Shown here piece by piece: positions 50,483-64,000 of a stretch of 64,000 nucleotides of DNA (positions within the stretch are counted from its first letter, which is position 1; the number at the start of each line of letters is the position of its first letter). The DNA is from Escherichia ruysiae. Its GTDB lineage: Bacteria > Pseudomonadota > Gammaproteobacteria > Enterobacterales > Enterobacteriaceae. The notes beneath the pieces were generated by a model. It did no database searches and was not told the origin of the DNA. It saw only the letters and a list, made by a program, of their open reading frames with translations. The stretch spans positions 2,914,001 to 2,978,000 of the forward strand of contig NZ_JAVIWS010000001.1 in the NCBI RefSeq assembly GCF_031323975.1, in the 5' to 3' direction. The position numbers were made by a program, and so were the translations under genes.

Positions 50483-50536
50483 ACCTGAAGGGAGGACGAC
50501 GCAGAGAGGATGCACAGAGTGCTGCGCCGTTCAGGT
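50483..50536 (+). promoter_or_regulatory. Structured glgB leader element
   Basis: ACCTGAA (50483-50489) pairs with TTCAGGT (50530-50536), and ACGACGCAG (50496-50504) pairs with CTGCGCCGT (50522-50530) with one mismatch, giving a long stem. GGGAGG bulges out at 50490-50495, and a 17-base loop contains AGAGGATG. GGA triplets exposed this way are the shape bound by CsrA, known to control glycogen genes. The structure is seen; binding is inferred. Confidence 0.4.
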
Positions 50537-50606
50537 CAAAAAAATGTCACAACCAGATGTCAAAAATCAGTTGGATGGGGTGACACAATAAAACAGGAAA
50601 ACAAGC

Positions 50607-52790
50607 ATGTCCGTTCGTATCGATAGAGACGTGATAAACGCGCTAATTGCAGGCCATTTTGCAGACCCATTTTCCGTACTGGGAATGCATAAAACTACAG
50701 CAGGACTGGAAGTCCGTGCCCTTTTACCTGACGCCACCGATGTGTGGGTGATTGAACCAAAAACCGGACGCAAAGTCGCTAAACTGGAGTGTCTCGACTC
50801 TCGTGGATTCTTCAGCGGCGTCATTCCACGACGTAAGAATTTTTTCCGCTATCAGTTGGCTGTTGTCTGGCATGGTCAGCAGAATCTTATTGATGACCCT
50901 TACCGTTTTGGCCCTTTAATTCAGGAAATGGATGCCTGGCTGTTATCTGAAGGTACTCACCTGCGCCCGTATGAAACCTTAGGCGCACACGCAGATACCA
51001 TGGATGGCGTTACCGGCACGCGTTTTTCTGTCTGGGCACCCAATGCCCGCCGAGTCTCGGTTGTTGGGCAATTCAACTACTGGGATGGTCGTCGTCATCC
51101 GATGCGCCTGCGTAAAGAGAGCGGCATCTGGGAACTGTTTATCCCTGGCGCGCACAACGGTCAGCTCTATAAATACGAAATGATTGATGCCAATGGCAAT
51201 CTGCGTTTGAAGTCTGATCCTTATGCCTTTGAAGCACAGATGCGTCCGGAAACCGCTTCCCTTATTTGCGGACTGCCTGAAAAGGTCGTGCAGACCGAAG
51301 AGCGCAAAAAAGCGAATCAGTTTGATGCGCCAATCTCTATCTATGAAGTTCATCTGGGTTCCTGGCGTCGTCACACCGACAACAACTTCTGGTTAAGCTA
51401 CCGCGAGCTGGCCGATCAACTGGTGCCTTACGCTAAATGGATGGGCTTTACCCATCTCGAACTGCTGCCAATTAACGAACATCCATTCGATGGTAGTTGG
51501 GGCTATCAACCGACGGGTCTGTACGCGCCAACTCGCCGTTTTGGTACTCGCGATGACTTCCGCTATTTCATTGATGCCGCACACGCAGCCGGTTTGAACG
51601 TTATTCTTGACTGGGTGCCGGGGCACTTCCCGACTGATGACTTTGCACTTGCCGAATTTGACGGAACAAATCTGTATGAACACAGCGATCCGCGCGAAGG
51701 CTATCATCAGGACTGGAACACGCTGATCTACAACTATGGTCGCCGTGAAGTCAGTAACTTCCTTGTCGGTAACGCGCTGTACTGGATTGAACGTTTTGGT
51801 ATTGATGCGCTGCGTGTCGATGCGGTGGCGTCGATGATTTATCGCGACTACAGCCGTAAAGAGGGCGAGTGGATCCCCAACGAGTTTGGTGGACGCGAGA
51901 ATCTGGAAGCGATTGAATTTTTACGCAATACCAACCGTATTATCGGTGAGCAAGTTCCTGGCGCGGTAACGATGGCGGAGGAGTCTACTGACTTCCCTGG
52001 CGTTTCTCGTCCGCAGGATATCGGCGGCCTCGGCTTCTGGTACAAGTGGAACCTCGGCTGGATGCACGACACCCTGGACTACATGAAGCTCGACCCGGTT
52101 TATCGTCAATACCATCACGATAAACTCACCTTCGGGATGCTCTACAACTACACTGAAAACTTCGTCCTGCCGTTGTCGCACGACGAAGTGGTGCACGGCA
52201 AAAAATCGATTCTCGACAGAATGCCGGGCGATGCATGGCAGAAGTTTGCCAATCTGCGAGCCTACTATGCCTGGATGTGGGCGTTCCCAGGCAAAAAACT
52301 GCTGTTCATGGGCAATGAATTTGCTCAAGGGCGTGAGTGGAACCACGACGCCAGCCTTGACTGGCACCTGCTGGAAGGCGGCGACAACTGGCATCACGGC
52401 GTCCAGCGTCTGGTGCGCGATCTGAACCACACTTATCGCTATCACAAAGCATTGCACGAGCTGGATTTTGACGCGTATGGCTTTGAATGGCTGGTGGTGG
52501 ATGACCATGAACGTTCGGTGCTGATTTTTGTTCGCCGTGATAAAGAGGGTAATGAAATTATCGTTGCCAGTAACTTTACGCCGGTGCCGCGCCATGATTA
52601 TCGCTTTGGTATTAATCAGCCGGGTAAATGGCGTGAAATCCTCAATACGGATTCCATGCACTATCACGGTAGCAATACCGGTAATGGCGGCGCAGTACAC
52701 AGTGATGAGATCGCCAGCCACGGTCGCCAGCATTCATTAAGCCTTACGCTACCGCCGCTGGCCACTATCTGGCTGGTTCGGGAGGGATAA
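50607..52790 (+). CDS. glgB: GlgB, 1,4-alpha-glucan branching enzyme
   Basis: A 727-residue GH13 enzyme that adds alpha-1,6 branches to glycogen. It has an N-terminal carbohydrate-binding module pair (about 1-225) and the (beta/alpha)8 barrel, with catalytic Asp405 in 'DALRVDAV', Glu458 in 'MAEEST' and the later 'LSHDEV' motif. The C-terminus ends VREG, one residue shorter than the K-12 protein I recall (VREAE). Its TAATG junction with glgX gives a one-base overlap. First gene of glgBXCAP. Confidence 0.98.
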   Translation: MSVRIDRDVINALIAGHFADPFSVLGMHKTTAGLEVRALLPDATDVWVIEPKTGRKVAKLECLDSRGFFSGVIPRRKNFFRYQLAVVWHGQQNLIDDPYRFGPLIQEMDAWLLSEGTHLRPYETLGAHADTMDGVTGTRFSVWAPNARRVSVVGQFNYWDGRRHPMRLRKESGIWELFIPGAHNGQLYKYEMIDANGNLRLKSDPYAFEAQMRPETASLICGLPEKVVQTEERKKANQFDAPISIYEVHLGSWRRHTDNNFWLSYRELADQLVPYAKWMGFTHLELLPINEHPFDGSWGYQPTGLYAPTRRFGTRDDFRYFIDAAHAAGLNVILDWVPGHFPTDDFALAEFDGTNLYEHSDPREGYHQDWNTLIYNYGRREVSNFLVGNALYWIERFGIDALRVDAVASMIYRDYSRKEGEWIPNEFGGRENLEAIEFLRNTNRIIGEQVPGAVTMAEESTDFPGVSRPQDIGGLGFWYKWNLGWMHDTLDYMKLDPVYRQYHHDKLTFGMLYNYTENFVLPLSHDEVVHGKKSILDRMPGDAWQKFANLRAYYAWMWAFPGKKLLFMGNEFAQGREWNHDASLDWHLLEGGDNWHHGVQRLVRDLNHTYRYHKALHELDFDAYGFEWLVVDDHERSVLIFVRRDKEGNEIIVASNFTPVPRHDYRFGINQPGKWREILNTDSMHYHGSNTGNGGAVHSDEIASHGRQHSLSLTLPPLATIWLVREG

Positions 52791-54763
52791 TGACACAACT
52801 TGCCATTGGCAATCCCGCTCCTCTTGGCGCGCATTACGACGGCCAGGGCGTTAACTTCACGCTCTTCTCCGCTCATGCCGAACGGGTAGAGCTGTGTGTG
52901 TTTGACGCTCAGGGCATCGAACATCGGTATGATTTGCCAGGACGAAGTGGTGACATCTGGCACGGTTATCTGCCGGATGCGCGCCCGGGTTTGCGTTATG
53001 GTTACCGCGTTCATGGCCCATGGCAACCCGCCATGGGGCATCGCTTTAACCCGGCGAAGTTGTTGATTGATCCTTGCGCGCGGCAAATTGTCGGGGAATT
53101 TAAAGATAACCCGCTGCTGCACGCCGGGCATAGTGATCCTGACTATCGCGACAACGCTGCTATTGCGCCGAAATGCGTAGTGGTCGTGGATCACTATGAC
53201 TGGGAAGATGATGCCCCGCCGCGCACGTCGTGGGGCAGTACCATCATTTATGAAGCCCATGTCAAAGGCTTAACCTACTTGCACCCGGAGATCCCGGTCG
53301 AGATCCGTGGAACCTATAAAGCCCTTGGGCATCCGGTGATGATCAACTATTTAAAACAGTTGGGCATTACCGCACTGGAACTGCTGCCGATCGCGCAATT
53401 TGCCAGTGAGCCGCGCTTGCAACGAATGGGGTTGAGTAACTACTGGGGTTACAACCCGGTGGCGCTGTTTGCACTGCATCCGGCGTATGCATGCTCGCCC
53501 GACACGGCGTTGGATGAGTTCCGCGATGCAGTCAAAGCCCTGCACAAAGCGGGCATTGAGGTCATTCTCGACATCGTTCTCAACCACAGTGCGGAACTGG
53601 ATCTCGACGGCCCGTTATTCTCCCTGCGCGGGATCGATAACCGTAGCTATTATTGGATAAGAGAAGACGGCGATTATCACAACTGGACTGGTTGCGGCAA
53701 TACGCTCAATTTGAGCCATCCAGCTGTGGTGGAGTACGCCAGCGCCTGTCTACGCTATTGGGTGGAAACTTGTCATGTTGATGGCTTCCGCTTCGATCTC
53801 GCTACAGTCATGGGGCGAACGCCGGAGTTTCGTCAGGATGCGCCTCTGTTTACGGCTATTCAGAATTGCCCGGTACTTTCGCAAGTGAAGCTGATTGCCG
53901 AACCGTGGGATATCGCGCCTGGCGGCTATCAGGTGGGGAATTTCCCGCCGTTGTTTGCCGAGTGGAACGATCATTTCCGCGATGCCGCCCGGCGCTTCTG
54001 GCTGCACTATAACCTGTCGCTGGGGGAGTTTGCCGGACGTTTTGCTGCTTCCAGCGATGTTTTTAAACGTAATGGCCGTCTGCCGAGTGCTGCGATTAAT
54101 CTGGTCACAGCGCATGACGGTTTTACGCTTCGCGACTGCGTTTGTTTTAACCATAAACACAATGAAGCAAACGGAGAAGAAAATCGCGACGGAACCAACA
54201 ACAATTACAGTAACAATCATGGTAAAGAAGGGTTAGGCGGTACTCTTGATCTGGTTGAACGGCGGCGCGACAGCATTCACGCCCTGTTAACAACGTTGTT
54301 GCTCTCCCAGGGTACGCCGATGTTACTGGCCGGTGACGAACACGGTCACAGCCAGCATGGCAATAACAATGCTTACTGTCAGGATAACCAACTAACGTGG
54401 TTGGACTGGTCGCAAGCAAGCAGTGGCTTAACCGCGTTTACCGCCGCGTTAATCCATCTGCGCAAGCGCATTCCTGCTTTGGCAGAGGATCGCTGGTGGG
54501 AAGAAGGCGACGGCAATGTCCGTTGGCTGAATCGATATGCTCAATCTTTAAGCTCGGATGAGTGGCAGAACGGGCCAAAGCAGCTGCAAATTTTGCTTTC
54601 GGATCGTTTCTTGATCGCAATAAACGCCACGCTTGAGGTAACAGAGATTGTTTTACCTGCTGGGGAGTGGCGTGCCATTCCCCCATTCGCTGGAGAGGAT
54701 AACCCAGTGATTACGGCTGTCTGGCCGGGACCTGCACACGGACTGTGTGTGTTCCAGAGATGA
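52790..54763 (+). CDS. glgX: GlgX, glycogen debranching enzyme
   Basis: A 657-residue GH13 isoamylase-type enzyme that removes the short branches left by glycogen phosphorylase. It has an N-terminal CBM48 module (about 10-105) and a barrel with the nucleophile in '[13 protein letters not shown]' and the acid in 'LIAEPWD'. It lies between glgB and glgC and is coupled to glgB. Confidence 0.98.
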   Translation: MTQLAIGNPAPLGAHYDGQGVNFTLFSAHAERVELCVFDAQGIEHRYDLPGRSGDIWHGYLPDARPGLRYGYRVHGPWQPAMGHRFNPAKLLIDPCARQIVGEFKDNPLLHAGHSDPDYRDNAAIAPKCVVVVDHYDWEDDAPPRTSWGSTIIYEAHVKGLTYLHPEIPVEIRGTYKALGHPVMINYLKQLGITALELLPIAQFASEPRLQRMGLSNYWGYNPVALFALHPAYACSPDTALDEFRDAVKALHKAGIEVILDIVLNHSAELDLDGPLFSLRGIDNRSYYWIREDGDYHNWTGCGNTLNLSHPAVVEYASACLRYWVETCHVDGFRFDLATVMGRTPEFRQDAPLFTAIQNCPVLSQVKLIAEPWDIAPGGYQVGNFPPLFAEWNDHFRDAARRFWLHYNLSLGEFAGRFAASSDVFKRNGRLPSAAINLVTAHDGFTLRDCVCFNHKHNEANGEENRDGTNNNYSNNHGKEGLGGTLDLVERRRDSIHALLTTLLLSQGTPMLLAGDEHGHSQHGNNNAYCQDNQLTWLDWSQASSGLTAFTAALIHLRKRIPALAEDRWWEEGDGNVRWLNRYAQSLSSDEWQNGPKQLQILLSDRFLIAINATLEVTEIVLPAGEWRAIPPFAGEDNPVITAVWPGPAHGLCVFQR

Positions 54764-54780
54764 TAAAAAAGGAGTTAGTC

Positions 54781-56076
54781 ATGATTAGTTTAGAGAAGAA
54801 CGATCACTTAATGTTGGCGCGCCAGCTGCCATTGAAGTCTGTTGCCCTGATTCTGGCGGGGGGACGTGGTACTCGCCTGAAGGATTTAACCAATAAACGA
54901 GCAAAGCCTGCCGTACACTTCGGCGGCAAGTTCCGTATTATCGATTTTGCACTGTCCAACTGTATCAACTCCGGTATCCGTCGTATGGGCGTGATCACCC
55001 AGTACCAGTCTCACACTCTGGTACAGCATATTCAGCGCGGCTGGTCGTTCTTCAATGAAGAAATGAACGAGTTTGTCGATCTGCTGCCAGCGCAGCAGAG
55101 AATGAAAGGGGAGAACTGGTATCGCGGTACGGCAGATGCCGTTACCCAAAACCTCGACATTATCCGCCGTTATAAAGCGGAGTACGTAGTGATCCTGGCG
55201 GGTGACCATATCTACAAGCAAGACTACTCGCGTATGCTTATCGACCACGTCGAAAAAGGCGCACGTTGCACCGTTGCTTGTATGCCTGTACCGATTGAAG
55301 AAGCCTCTGCATTTGGCGTTATGGCGGTTGATGGAAACGATAAAATTATCGAATTTGTTGAAAAACCGGCTAACCCGCCGTCGATGCCAAACGATCCGAG
55401 CAAATCTTTAGCGAGTATGGGGATCTACGTCTTTGATGCAGAGTACCTGTATGAATTGCTGGAAGAAGACGATCGTGATGAAAACTCCAGCCACGACTTT
55501 GGTAAGGATTTGATTCCAAAAATTACCGAAGCAGGCCTCGCCTATGCGCATCCATTCCCGCTCTCTTGTGTACAGTCCGACCCGGACGCCGAGCCGTACT
55601 GGCGTGATGTTGGGACACTGGAGGCTTACTGGAAAGCGAACCTGGATCTGGCTTCTGTCGTGCCGGAACTGGATATGTACGATCGCAACTGGCCGATTCG
55701 CACCTACAATGAATCATTGCCGCCAGCGAAATTCGTTCAGGATCGCTCCGGTAGCCATGGGATGACCCTTAACTCACTGGTTTCCGGCGGTTGTGTGATC
55801 TCTGGTTCGGTGGTGGTGCAGTCCGTTCTGTTCTCACGCGTTCGCGTGAATTCATTCTGCAACATTGATTCCGCCGTATTGCTGCCGGAAGTATGGGTAG
55901 GTCGCTCGTGCCGTCTGCGTCGCTGCGTCATTGACCGCGCTTGTGTCATTCCGGAAGGAATGGTGATTGGTGAGGATGCAGAAGAGGATGCACGTCGTTT
56001 CTATCGTTCAGAAGAAGGCATTGTGCTGGTTACGCGCGAAATGCTACGGAAGTTAGGGTACAAACAGGAGCGATAA
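54781..56076 (+). CDS. glgC: GlgC, glucose-1-phosphate adenylyltransferase
   Basis: A 431-residue ADP-glucose pyrophosphorylase, the committed and allosterically controlled step of glycogen synthesis (activated by fructose 1,6-bisphosphate, inhibited by AMP). The nucleotide motif [11 protein letters not shown] is at 27-37, and a left-handed beta-helix repeat domain forms the C-terminal third. The ATG at 54781 follows AAGGAGTTAGTC; in E. coli CsrA binds the glgC leader over this site. It overlaps glgA by one base. Confidence 0.98.
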   Translation: MISLEKNDHLMLARQLPLKSVALILAGGRGTRLKDLTNKRAKPAVHFGGKFRIIDFALSNCINSGIRRMGVITQYQSHTLVQHIQRGWSFFNEEMNEFVDLLPAQQRMKGENWYRGTADAVTQNLDIIRRYKAEYVVILAGDHIYKQDYSRMLIDHVEKGARCTVACMPVPIEEASAFGVMAVDGNDKIIEFVEKPANPPSMPNDPSKSLASMGIYVFDAEYLYELLEEDDRDENSSHDFGKDLIPKITEAGLAYAHPFPLSCVQSDPDAEPYWRDVGTLEAYWKANLDLASVVPELDMYDRNWPIRTYNESLPPAKFVQDRSGSHGMTLNSLVSGGCVISGSVVVQSVLFSRVRVNSFCNIDSAVLLPEVWVGRSCRLRRCVIDRACVIPEGMVIGEDAEEDARRFYRSEEGIVLVTREMLRKLGYKQER

Positions 56077-57509
56077 TGCAGGTTTTACATGTATGTTCAG
56101 AGATGTTCCCGCTGCTTAAAACCGGCGGTCTGGCTGATGTTATTGGGGCATTACCCGCAGCACAAATCGCAGACGGCGTTGACGCTCGCGTACTGTTGCC
56201 TGCATTTCCCGATATTCGCCGTGGCGTGACCGATGCAAAGGTGGTATCTCGCCGTGATACCTTTGCCGGACATTTCACGCTGCTGTTTGGGCATTACAAC
56301 GGGGTTGGCATTTACCTGATTGATGCACCGCATCTCTACGATCGTCCCGGAAGCCCGTATCACGATACCAACTTATTTGCTTACACCGACAACGTATTGC
56401 GTTTTGCACTGCTCGGATGGGTTGGAGCGGAGATGGCAAGCGGGCTTGACCCATTCTGGCGCCCCGATGTTGTGCACGCGCACGACTGGCATGCGGGTCT
56501 TGCGCCTGCGTATCTGGCGGCACATGGGCGTCCGGCGAAGTCGGTGTTTACTGTACACAACCTGGCCTATCAAGGCATGTTTTATGCACATCACATGAAT
56601 GACATCCAATTGCCATGGTCATTCTTTAATGTTCACGGGCTGGAATTCAACGGGCAAATCTCTTTCCTGAAGGCCGGATTGTATTACGCCGACCACATTA
56701 CAGCGGTTAGTCCGACCTACGCTCGTGAGATCACTGAACCACAGTTTGCCTACGGTATGGAAGGTTTACTCCAGCAGCGTCATCGTGAAGGACGACTTTC
56801 CGGCGTACTGAACGGCGTGGACGAGAAAATATGGAGTCCAGAGACGGACTTACTTTTAGCCTCGCGTTACACCCGCGATTCATTGGAGGATAAAGCGGAG
56901 AATAAGCGCCAGTTGCAAATCGCAATGGGGCTTAAGGTTGACGATAAAGTGCCGCTTTTTGCAGTGGTGAGCCGTCTGACCAGCCAGAAAGGACTGGATT
57001 TGGTGCTGGAAGCCTTACCGGGTCTTCTGGAACAGGGCGGACAACTGGCACTGCTCGGCGCGGGCGATCCGGTATTGCAGGAAGGTTTTCTTGCTGCAGC
57101 GGCGGAGCATCCCGGCAAGGTTGGTGTACAGATTGGTTATCACGAAGCATTTTCGCATCGCATTATGGGCGGCGCGGACGTCATTCTGGTTCCCAGTCGT
57201 TTTGAACCGTGCGGCTTAACGCAACTTTATGGATTGAAGTACGGCACGCTGCCACTGGTGCGGCGTACCGGTGGGCTTGCTGATACGGTTTCTGACTGTT
57301 CTCTTGAGAACCTTGCAGATGGCGTCGCCAGTGGGTTTGTCTTTGAAGATAGTAATGCCTGGTCGCTGTTACGGGCTATTCGACGCGCTTTTGTTCTGTG
57401 GTCTCGCCCTTCACTGTGGCGGTTTGTGCAACGTCAGGCTATGGCAATGGATTTTAGCTGGCAGGTCGCGGCGAAGTCGTACCGTGAGCTTTACTATCGC
57501 TTGAAATAG
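56076..57509 (+). CDS. glgA: GlgA, glycogen synthase
   Basis: A 477-residue GT5 glycosyltransferase that extends glycogen from ADP-glucose. The substrate motif K-T-G-G-L is at 15-19, and the C-terminal domain has the '[18 protein letters not shown]' block near 373-390 with the catalytic Glu. The start shares one base with the glgC stop. glgP follows after 18 bases. Confidence 0.98.
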   Translation: MQVLHVCSEMFPLLKTGGLADVIGALPAAQIADGVDARVLLPAFPDIRRGVTDAKVVSRRDTFAGHFTLLFGHYNGVGIYLIDAPHLYDRPGSPYHDTNLFAYTDNVLRFALLGWVGAEMASGLDPFWRPDVVHAHDWHAGLAPAYLAAHGRPAKSVFTVHNLAYQGMFYAHHMNDIQLPWSFFNVHGLEFNGQISFLKAGLYYADHITAVSPTYAREITEPQFAYGMEGLLQQRHREGRLSGVLNGVDEKIWSPETDLLLASRYTRDSLEDKAENKRQLQIAMGLKVDDKVPLFAVVSRLTSQKGLDLVLEALPGLLEQGGQLALLGAGDPVLQEGFLAAAAEHPGKVGVQIGYHEAFSHRIMGGADVILVPSRFEPCGLTQLYGLKYGTLPLVRRTGGLADTVSDCSLENLADGVASGFVFEDSNAWSLLRAIRRAFVLWSRPSLWRFVQRQAMAMDFSWQVAAKSYRELYYRLK

Positions 57510-59975
<2,466 letters not shown>

Positions 59976-59990
59976 TTTCGCCAAAAATAG

Positions 59991-60018
59991 AACGGGGCCA
60001 AAAGGTCCCGTTTTTTTT
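59991..60018 (+). terminator. glgP terminator
   Basis: AACGGGGCC pairs with GGTCCCGTT around an AAAA loop (59991-60012, one mismatch), followed by a run of eight T. A typical intrinsic terminator 16 bases after the glgP stop. Confidence 0.92.
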
Positions 60019-60089
60019 CGCCTTTATTTCGGAAAAGTGTCCAGCGGGGTGAAGATAGTGGAGGAGTATAATTTCGTCATTCAGAAAGA

Positions 60090-60741
60090 ATGGACAGAAT
60101 GATGCAAAACAAAAAATGGATTTTGATCTCGCTGGTAATGACTTTTTTCGGTATTCCCATACTGGCGCAATTTTTGGCAGCGGTTATTGCCACGCTGGGT
60201 GCGACTCGATGGCGCGACGGCAGCATAACCCATTTATGCTTCTGCCTTTTATGCGTTAAACGTTATACCGGAAGATTTTCACGTCTGAGATATCTGGATA
60301 ACTCTCGCACGCCAGAAGCGTATAACAAAATCGTTAAGGGCGATGCCGATATTATTTTCGTGGCGCAACCTTCCGGTGGGCAGAAAAAACGGGCAGAGGA
60401 ATCGGGCGTCACTTTGATATACACCCCCTTTGCCCGCGAAGCATTTTTTTTCATCGTCAATACGGATAATTATTTTTTATATTGCGCCAGAGAAATCAGC
60501 TTTGCTGGAAAATATCCGTAATTTCTTTCTGAGTGTTGTTTGGTGCCCCCTGAATTTTTCGCCATTTTGGCTCCAGCCCTGGACTGAGTTAGTCGGTTCG
60601 ATAAGTGCACAGCTTGGTTTTGCGCTGGGATATTACTGCCAGTGGCGTAGCAAAAATAGAAGCCAGAGGTGGAAGTGGGGCGGGTGGGGAATGTGCCTGA
60701 GTTTTGTTACGTTGGGTATGATGGTGTGGGCTTTGCGATAA
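60090..60741 (+). pseudogene. yzgL: yzgL, decayed PstS-like protein gene
   Basis: Three reading frames carry pieces of protein here. The frame from 60090 (143 codons) begins with a membrane segment and later has 'YLDNSRTPEAYNKIVKGDADIIFVAQPSGG', which resembles phosphate-binding (PstS-type) domains. The stretch between, about 60230-60290, reads sensibly only in another frame ('NVIPEDFHV'), so at least two small indels are present. After 60480 the domain stops, and a frame to 60741 encodes two hydrophobic helices of unknown origin. K-12 yzgL is also a fragment. Probably not functional. Confidence 0.65.
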
Positions 60742-60781
60742 TTCCCTGAATCCAAAAGTTATTGAGATTGAAATTTGACCA

Positions 60782-60909
60782 CAGATTGTTGGCAAAGTGC
60801 GCTTTGTTCATGCCGGATGCGGCGTGAACGCCTATCCGGCCTACAAAACCATGCAAATTTAATATATTGCATAAGCTACGTAGGCCTGATAAGCGTAGCG
60901 CATCAGGCA
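60782..60909. repeat. BIME downstream of glpD with associated 25-bp sequence
   Basis: REP elements at 60810-60844 (ATGCCGGATGCGGCGTGAAC...) and 60880-60909 (...GCGTAGCGCATCAGGCA) face each other. To the left, 60782-60806 is the reverse complement, with one mismatch, of 43331-43355 beside another BIME. A separate perfect 11-base stem (60933-60943 and 60946-60956) lies between this BIME and the glpD stop. Confidence 0.88.
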
Positions 60910-60972
60910 GTTTTTGTGTTTATCATCAGTCTCAGGTCAGATTGAAATCTGACCTGACCACCTTACGTTAAA

Positions 60973-62478
60973 TCACGACGCCAGCGACAATTTCTGCTGC
61001 GTATACTCGACCAGCCACTGACTTACACGAGACTGTTGCTGCGCATTCAGCCACATGCCTTGTTTCGTGCGACGCCACAGGGCATCGTCGGCGCGGCGTA
61101 CCCATTCGTGGTCGACCAGGTATTTCAGCTCCGCTTCGTAGAACTCATGACCGAAATCTTCCCCGAGATCGCTTACCGTCCCCGCATTGCCGAGCAGCAG
61201 CTCGCTGTTGCTGCCGTAAGTGCGTGCGTAATGACGCGCCAGCGATTCGGTCAGGAACGGGTAACGGCGGCGCAGGCGGGCGGCATAATCGTCGCGGTCG
61301 CCTTCAATGGCACCACCTGGTAACACGCTCTCTTTCGTCCACGCCGGGCCAATACCCTGATAATACGGCGTCAGTTTTTCCAGCGCATGTTCCGCCAGTT
61401 TACGATAGGTCGTCAGCTTGCCGCCAAATACCGACAACAGCGGTGCTTTGCCGTTTTCGTCATGGATATCAAGCGTGTAATCACGAGTAATAGCCTGCGG
61501 TGAGTCGGACTCATCATCACACAGCGGGCGCACGCCCGAGTAGGTCCAGACGATATCGTCCCGGCTTAACTGTTTTTTAAAGTGCGCGTTATACACTTTC
61601 AGCAGGTAATTGATTTCACTCTCTTCAATCTTCACTGCCTTCGGATCGCCTTTGTACTCCACATCGGTGGTGCCGATGATAGAAAACTCATCCATCCACG
61701 GGATCACGAACACAATACGTTTATCTTCGTTTTGCAGAATGTAGGCTTGCTTCTGGGTATGCACACGCGGCACCACAATATGGCTGCCTTTGATCAGGCG
61801 AATGCCATAAGGCGAAGGCAGATGCATCCCGTCATCGAAGAACTGTTTCACCCACGGGCCGGTAGCATTAACCAAGCCGCGCGCCTGCCAGGTGTATTTT
61901 TTGCCGGTATCGATATCTTCCGCTTCCACAATCCACAGGCCGTTTTCGCGGCGAGCAGAAGTAGCACGAGTACGAGTAAGCACTTCGCCGCCTTTACGCA
62001 CCACCATCTGGGCGTTGGCGAGTACCAGACGGGCGTCGTCTACCCAACAGTCGGAATATTCGAATCCGCGCTTAATTTCCGGTTTTAACACTGAATTTGC
62101 GCCAAAACGCAAACCGGTTGATCCCGGTAGGCTGGTGCGTTTACCCAGATGATCGTACATAAACAGACCAATCCGAATCATCCACGCCGGGCGCAGATGC
62201 GGACGATGCGGCAGGCGAAAACGCATCGGGAAGGCGATATGCGGGGCCATTTTCAGTAGCACTTCACGTTCAGCCAGCGCCTCGCTGACCAGGCGGAATT
62301 CATAGTGCTCAAGGTAGCGCAGGCCACCGTGAATGAGTTTTGAACTGGCGGAAGAGGTCGCGCAAGCGAGATCCTGCGCCTCCAGCATCAGCACGGATAA
62401 ACCGCGTCCAGCGGCGTCTGCCGCGATACCAGCACCATTGATGCCGCCACCTATCACAATCAGATCTTTGGTTTCCAT
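60973..62478 (-). CDS. glpD: GlpD, aerobic glycerol-3-phosphate dehydrogenase
   Basis: A 501-residue flavoprotein on the inner membrane that oxidises sn-glycerol 3-phosphate to dihydroxyacetone phosphate and passes electrons to ubiquinone. The FAD-binding motif GGGINGAG is at 10-17, followed by 'SSASSKLIHGGLRYLE' near 42-57. It is divergent from glpEGR and controlled by the GlpR operator at 62512-62529. The ATG at 62478 gives the known length. Confidence 0.98.
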   Translation of the reverse strand: METKDLIVIGGGINGAGIAADAAGRGLSVLMLEAQDLACATSSASSKLIHGGLRYLEHYEFRLVSEALAEREVLLKMAPHIAFPMRFRLPHRPHLRPAWMIRIGLFMYDHLGKRTSLPGSTGLRFGANSVLKPEIKRGFEYSDCWVDDARLVLANAQMVVRKGGEVLTRTRATSARRENGLWIVEAEDIDTGKKYTWQARGLVNATGPWVKQFFDDGMHLPSPYGIRLIKGSHIVVPRVHTQKQAYILQNEDKRIVFVIPWMDEFSIIGTTDVEYKGDPKAVKIEESEINYLLKVYNAHFKKQLSRDDIVWTYSGVRPLCDDESDSPQAITRDYTLDIHDENGKAPLLSVFGGKLTTYRKLAEHALEKLTPYYQGIGPAWTKESVLPGGAIEGDRDDYAARLRRRYPFLTESLARHYARTYGSNSELLLGNAGTVSDLGEDFGHEFYEAELKYLVDHEWVRRADDALWRRTKQGMWLNAQQQSRVSQWLVEYTQQKLSLAS

Positions 62479-62511
62479 GCTGCCCTCATTCACTTTCGTT
62501 AAAGCTCATAA

Positions 62512-62529
62512 ATGTTCGTTATCGAACAT
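62512..62529. promoter_or_regulatory. GlpR operator between glpD and glpE
   Basis: ATGTTCGTTATCGAACAT is a near-perfect palindrome that matches the GlpR operator consensus (WATGTTCGWTAWCGAACATW). It lies 34 bases before the glpD start. GlpR represses glpD until glycerol 3-phosphate binds. Confidence 0.88.
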
Positions 62530-62589
62530 ATTAGCAAAGAATCGCGCTTTGGGTAACATTGAAAAAACATTTTAGAGTGATATGTATAA

Positions 62590-62994
<405 letters not shown>

Positions 62995-63026
62995 CGCTTT
63001 ATACTGTCCCCTTTTGTGTGGAATAA

Positions 63027-63869
<843 letters not shown>

Positions 63870-63885
63870 TTCCAGGGATTTATAA

Positions 63886-64000
63886 ATGAAACAAACACAA
63901 CGTCACAACGGTATTATCGAACTGGTTAAACAGCAGGGTTATGTCAGTACCGAAGAGCTGGTAGAGCATTTCTCCGTCAGCCCGCAGACTATTCGCCGCG
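63886..64000 (+). CDS. glpR: GlpR, glycerol-3-phosphate regulon repressor (5' part)
   Basis: Only the first 38 codons fall in the window: a DeoR-family winged helix-turn-helix ('RHNGIIELVKQQGYVSTEEL', ending in the recognition helix 'VSPQTIRR'). GlpR represses the glycerol 3-phosphate regulon, including glpD nearby. In MG1655 this gene has a frameshift; the visible part here is open, but the site of that change lies beyond the window end. Confidence 0.93.
   Translation, partial: MKQTQRHNGIIELVKQQGYVSTEELVEHFSVSPQTIRR

Overview
The window is chromosomal DNA of Escherichia coli or a very close relative. Almost every protein has the length and sequence I know from the E. coli K-12 yhiM-nik-ftsYEX-rpoH-liv-ugp-ggt-gnt-asd-glg-glp segment, in the same order. 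It is not K-12: rhsB and its neighbours next to nikR, and the yhhZ/yrh/IS genes next to ggt and yhhY, are absent. Two toxin-antitoxin pairs sit at other points (hicAB-like between yhhJ and nikR, ataRT between livJ and panZ). No tRNA, rRNA, intact insertion sequence, prophage or CRISPR array was found.

Layout. 1-628: yhiM, cut by the window edge. 1299-6222: the yhiI-rbbA-yhhJ ABC export operon. 6234-7013: hicAB-like pair with operator repeats and a bidirectional terminator. 7046-12950: nikABCDE-nikR nickel uptake and its NikR operator, with a 4 x 81 bp tandem repeat between operator and nikA. 12996-22164: acpT, yhhT, yhhS, dcrB, yhhQ, tusA, zntA, yhhN, yhhM, yhhL, rsmD. 22314-26673: ftsY-ftsE-ftsX and rpoH. 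26946-34640: the branched-chain amino acid system (livJ, livKHMGF), with ataRT and panZ inside it. 35037-40116: ugpBAECQ phosphate-starvation glycerol-3-phosphate uptake, followed by yhhA and ggt. 42470-45290: yhhY, the iron sRNA RyhB, yhhX, yhhW. 45384-49039: gntR-gntK-gntU and yhgN. 49232-59975: asd and the glycogen cluster glgBXCAP. 60090-60741: decayed yzgL. 60973-64000: glpD divergent from glpEGR, with glpR cut by the window end.

The genes form several complete modules: nickel import with its own metal sensor; leucine/isoleucine/valine import with two binding proteins sharing one permease and ATPase set; glycerol-3-phosphate import (ugp) and oxidation (glpD); gluconate uptake and phosphorylation; and glycogen synthesis plus breakdown. 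The accessory content is small. The least ordinary structures are the 81 bp array inside the nik leader, a related split palindrome between ugpB and ugpA, the four-site operator and His-less active-site motif of the HicAB-like pair, and the exact fit of ataRT against the panZ stop codon. I did not find evidence for a wholly new multi-gene system. Gene names rest on remembered E. coli sequences and visible motifs; no search was run.
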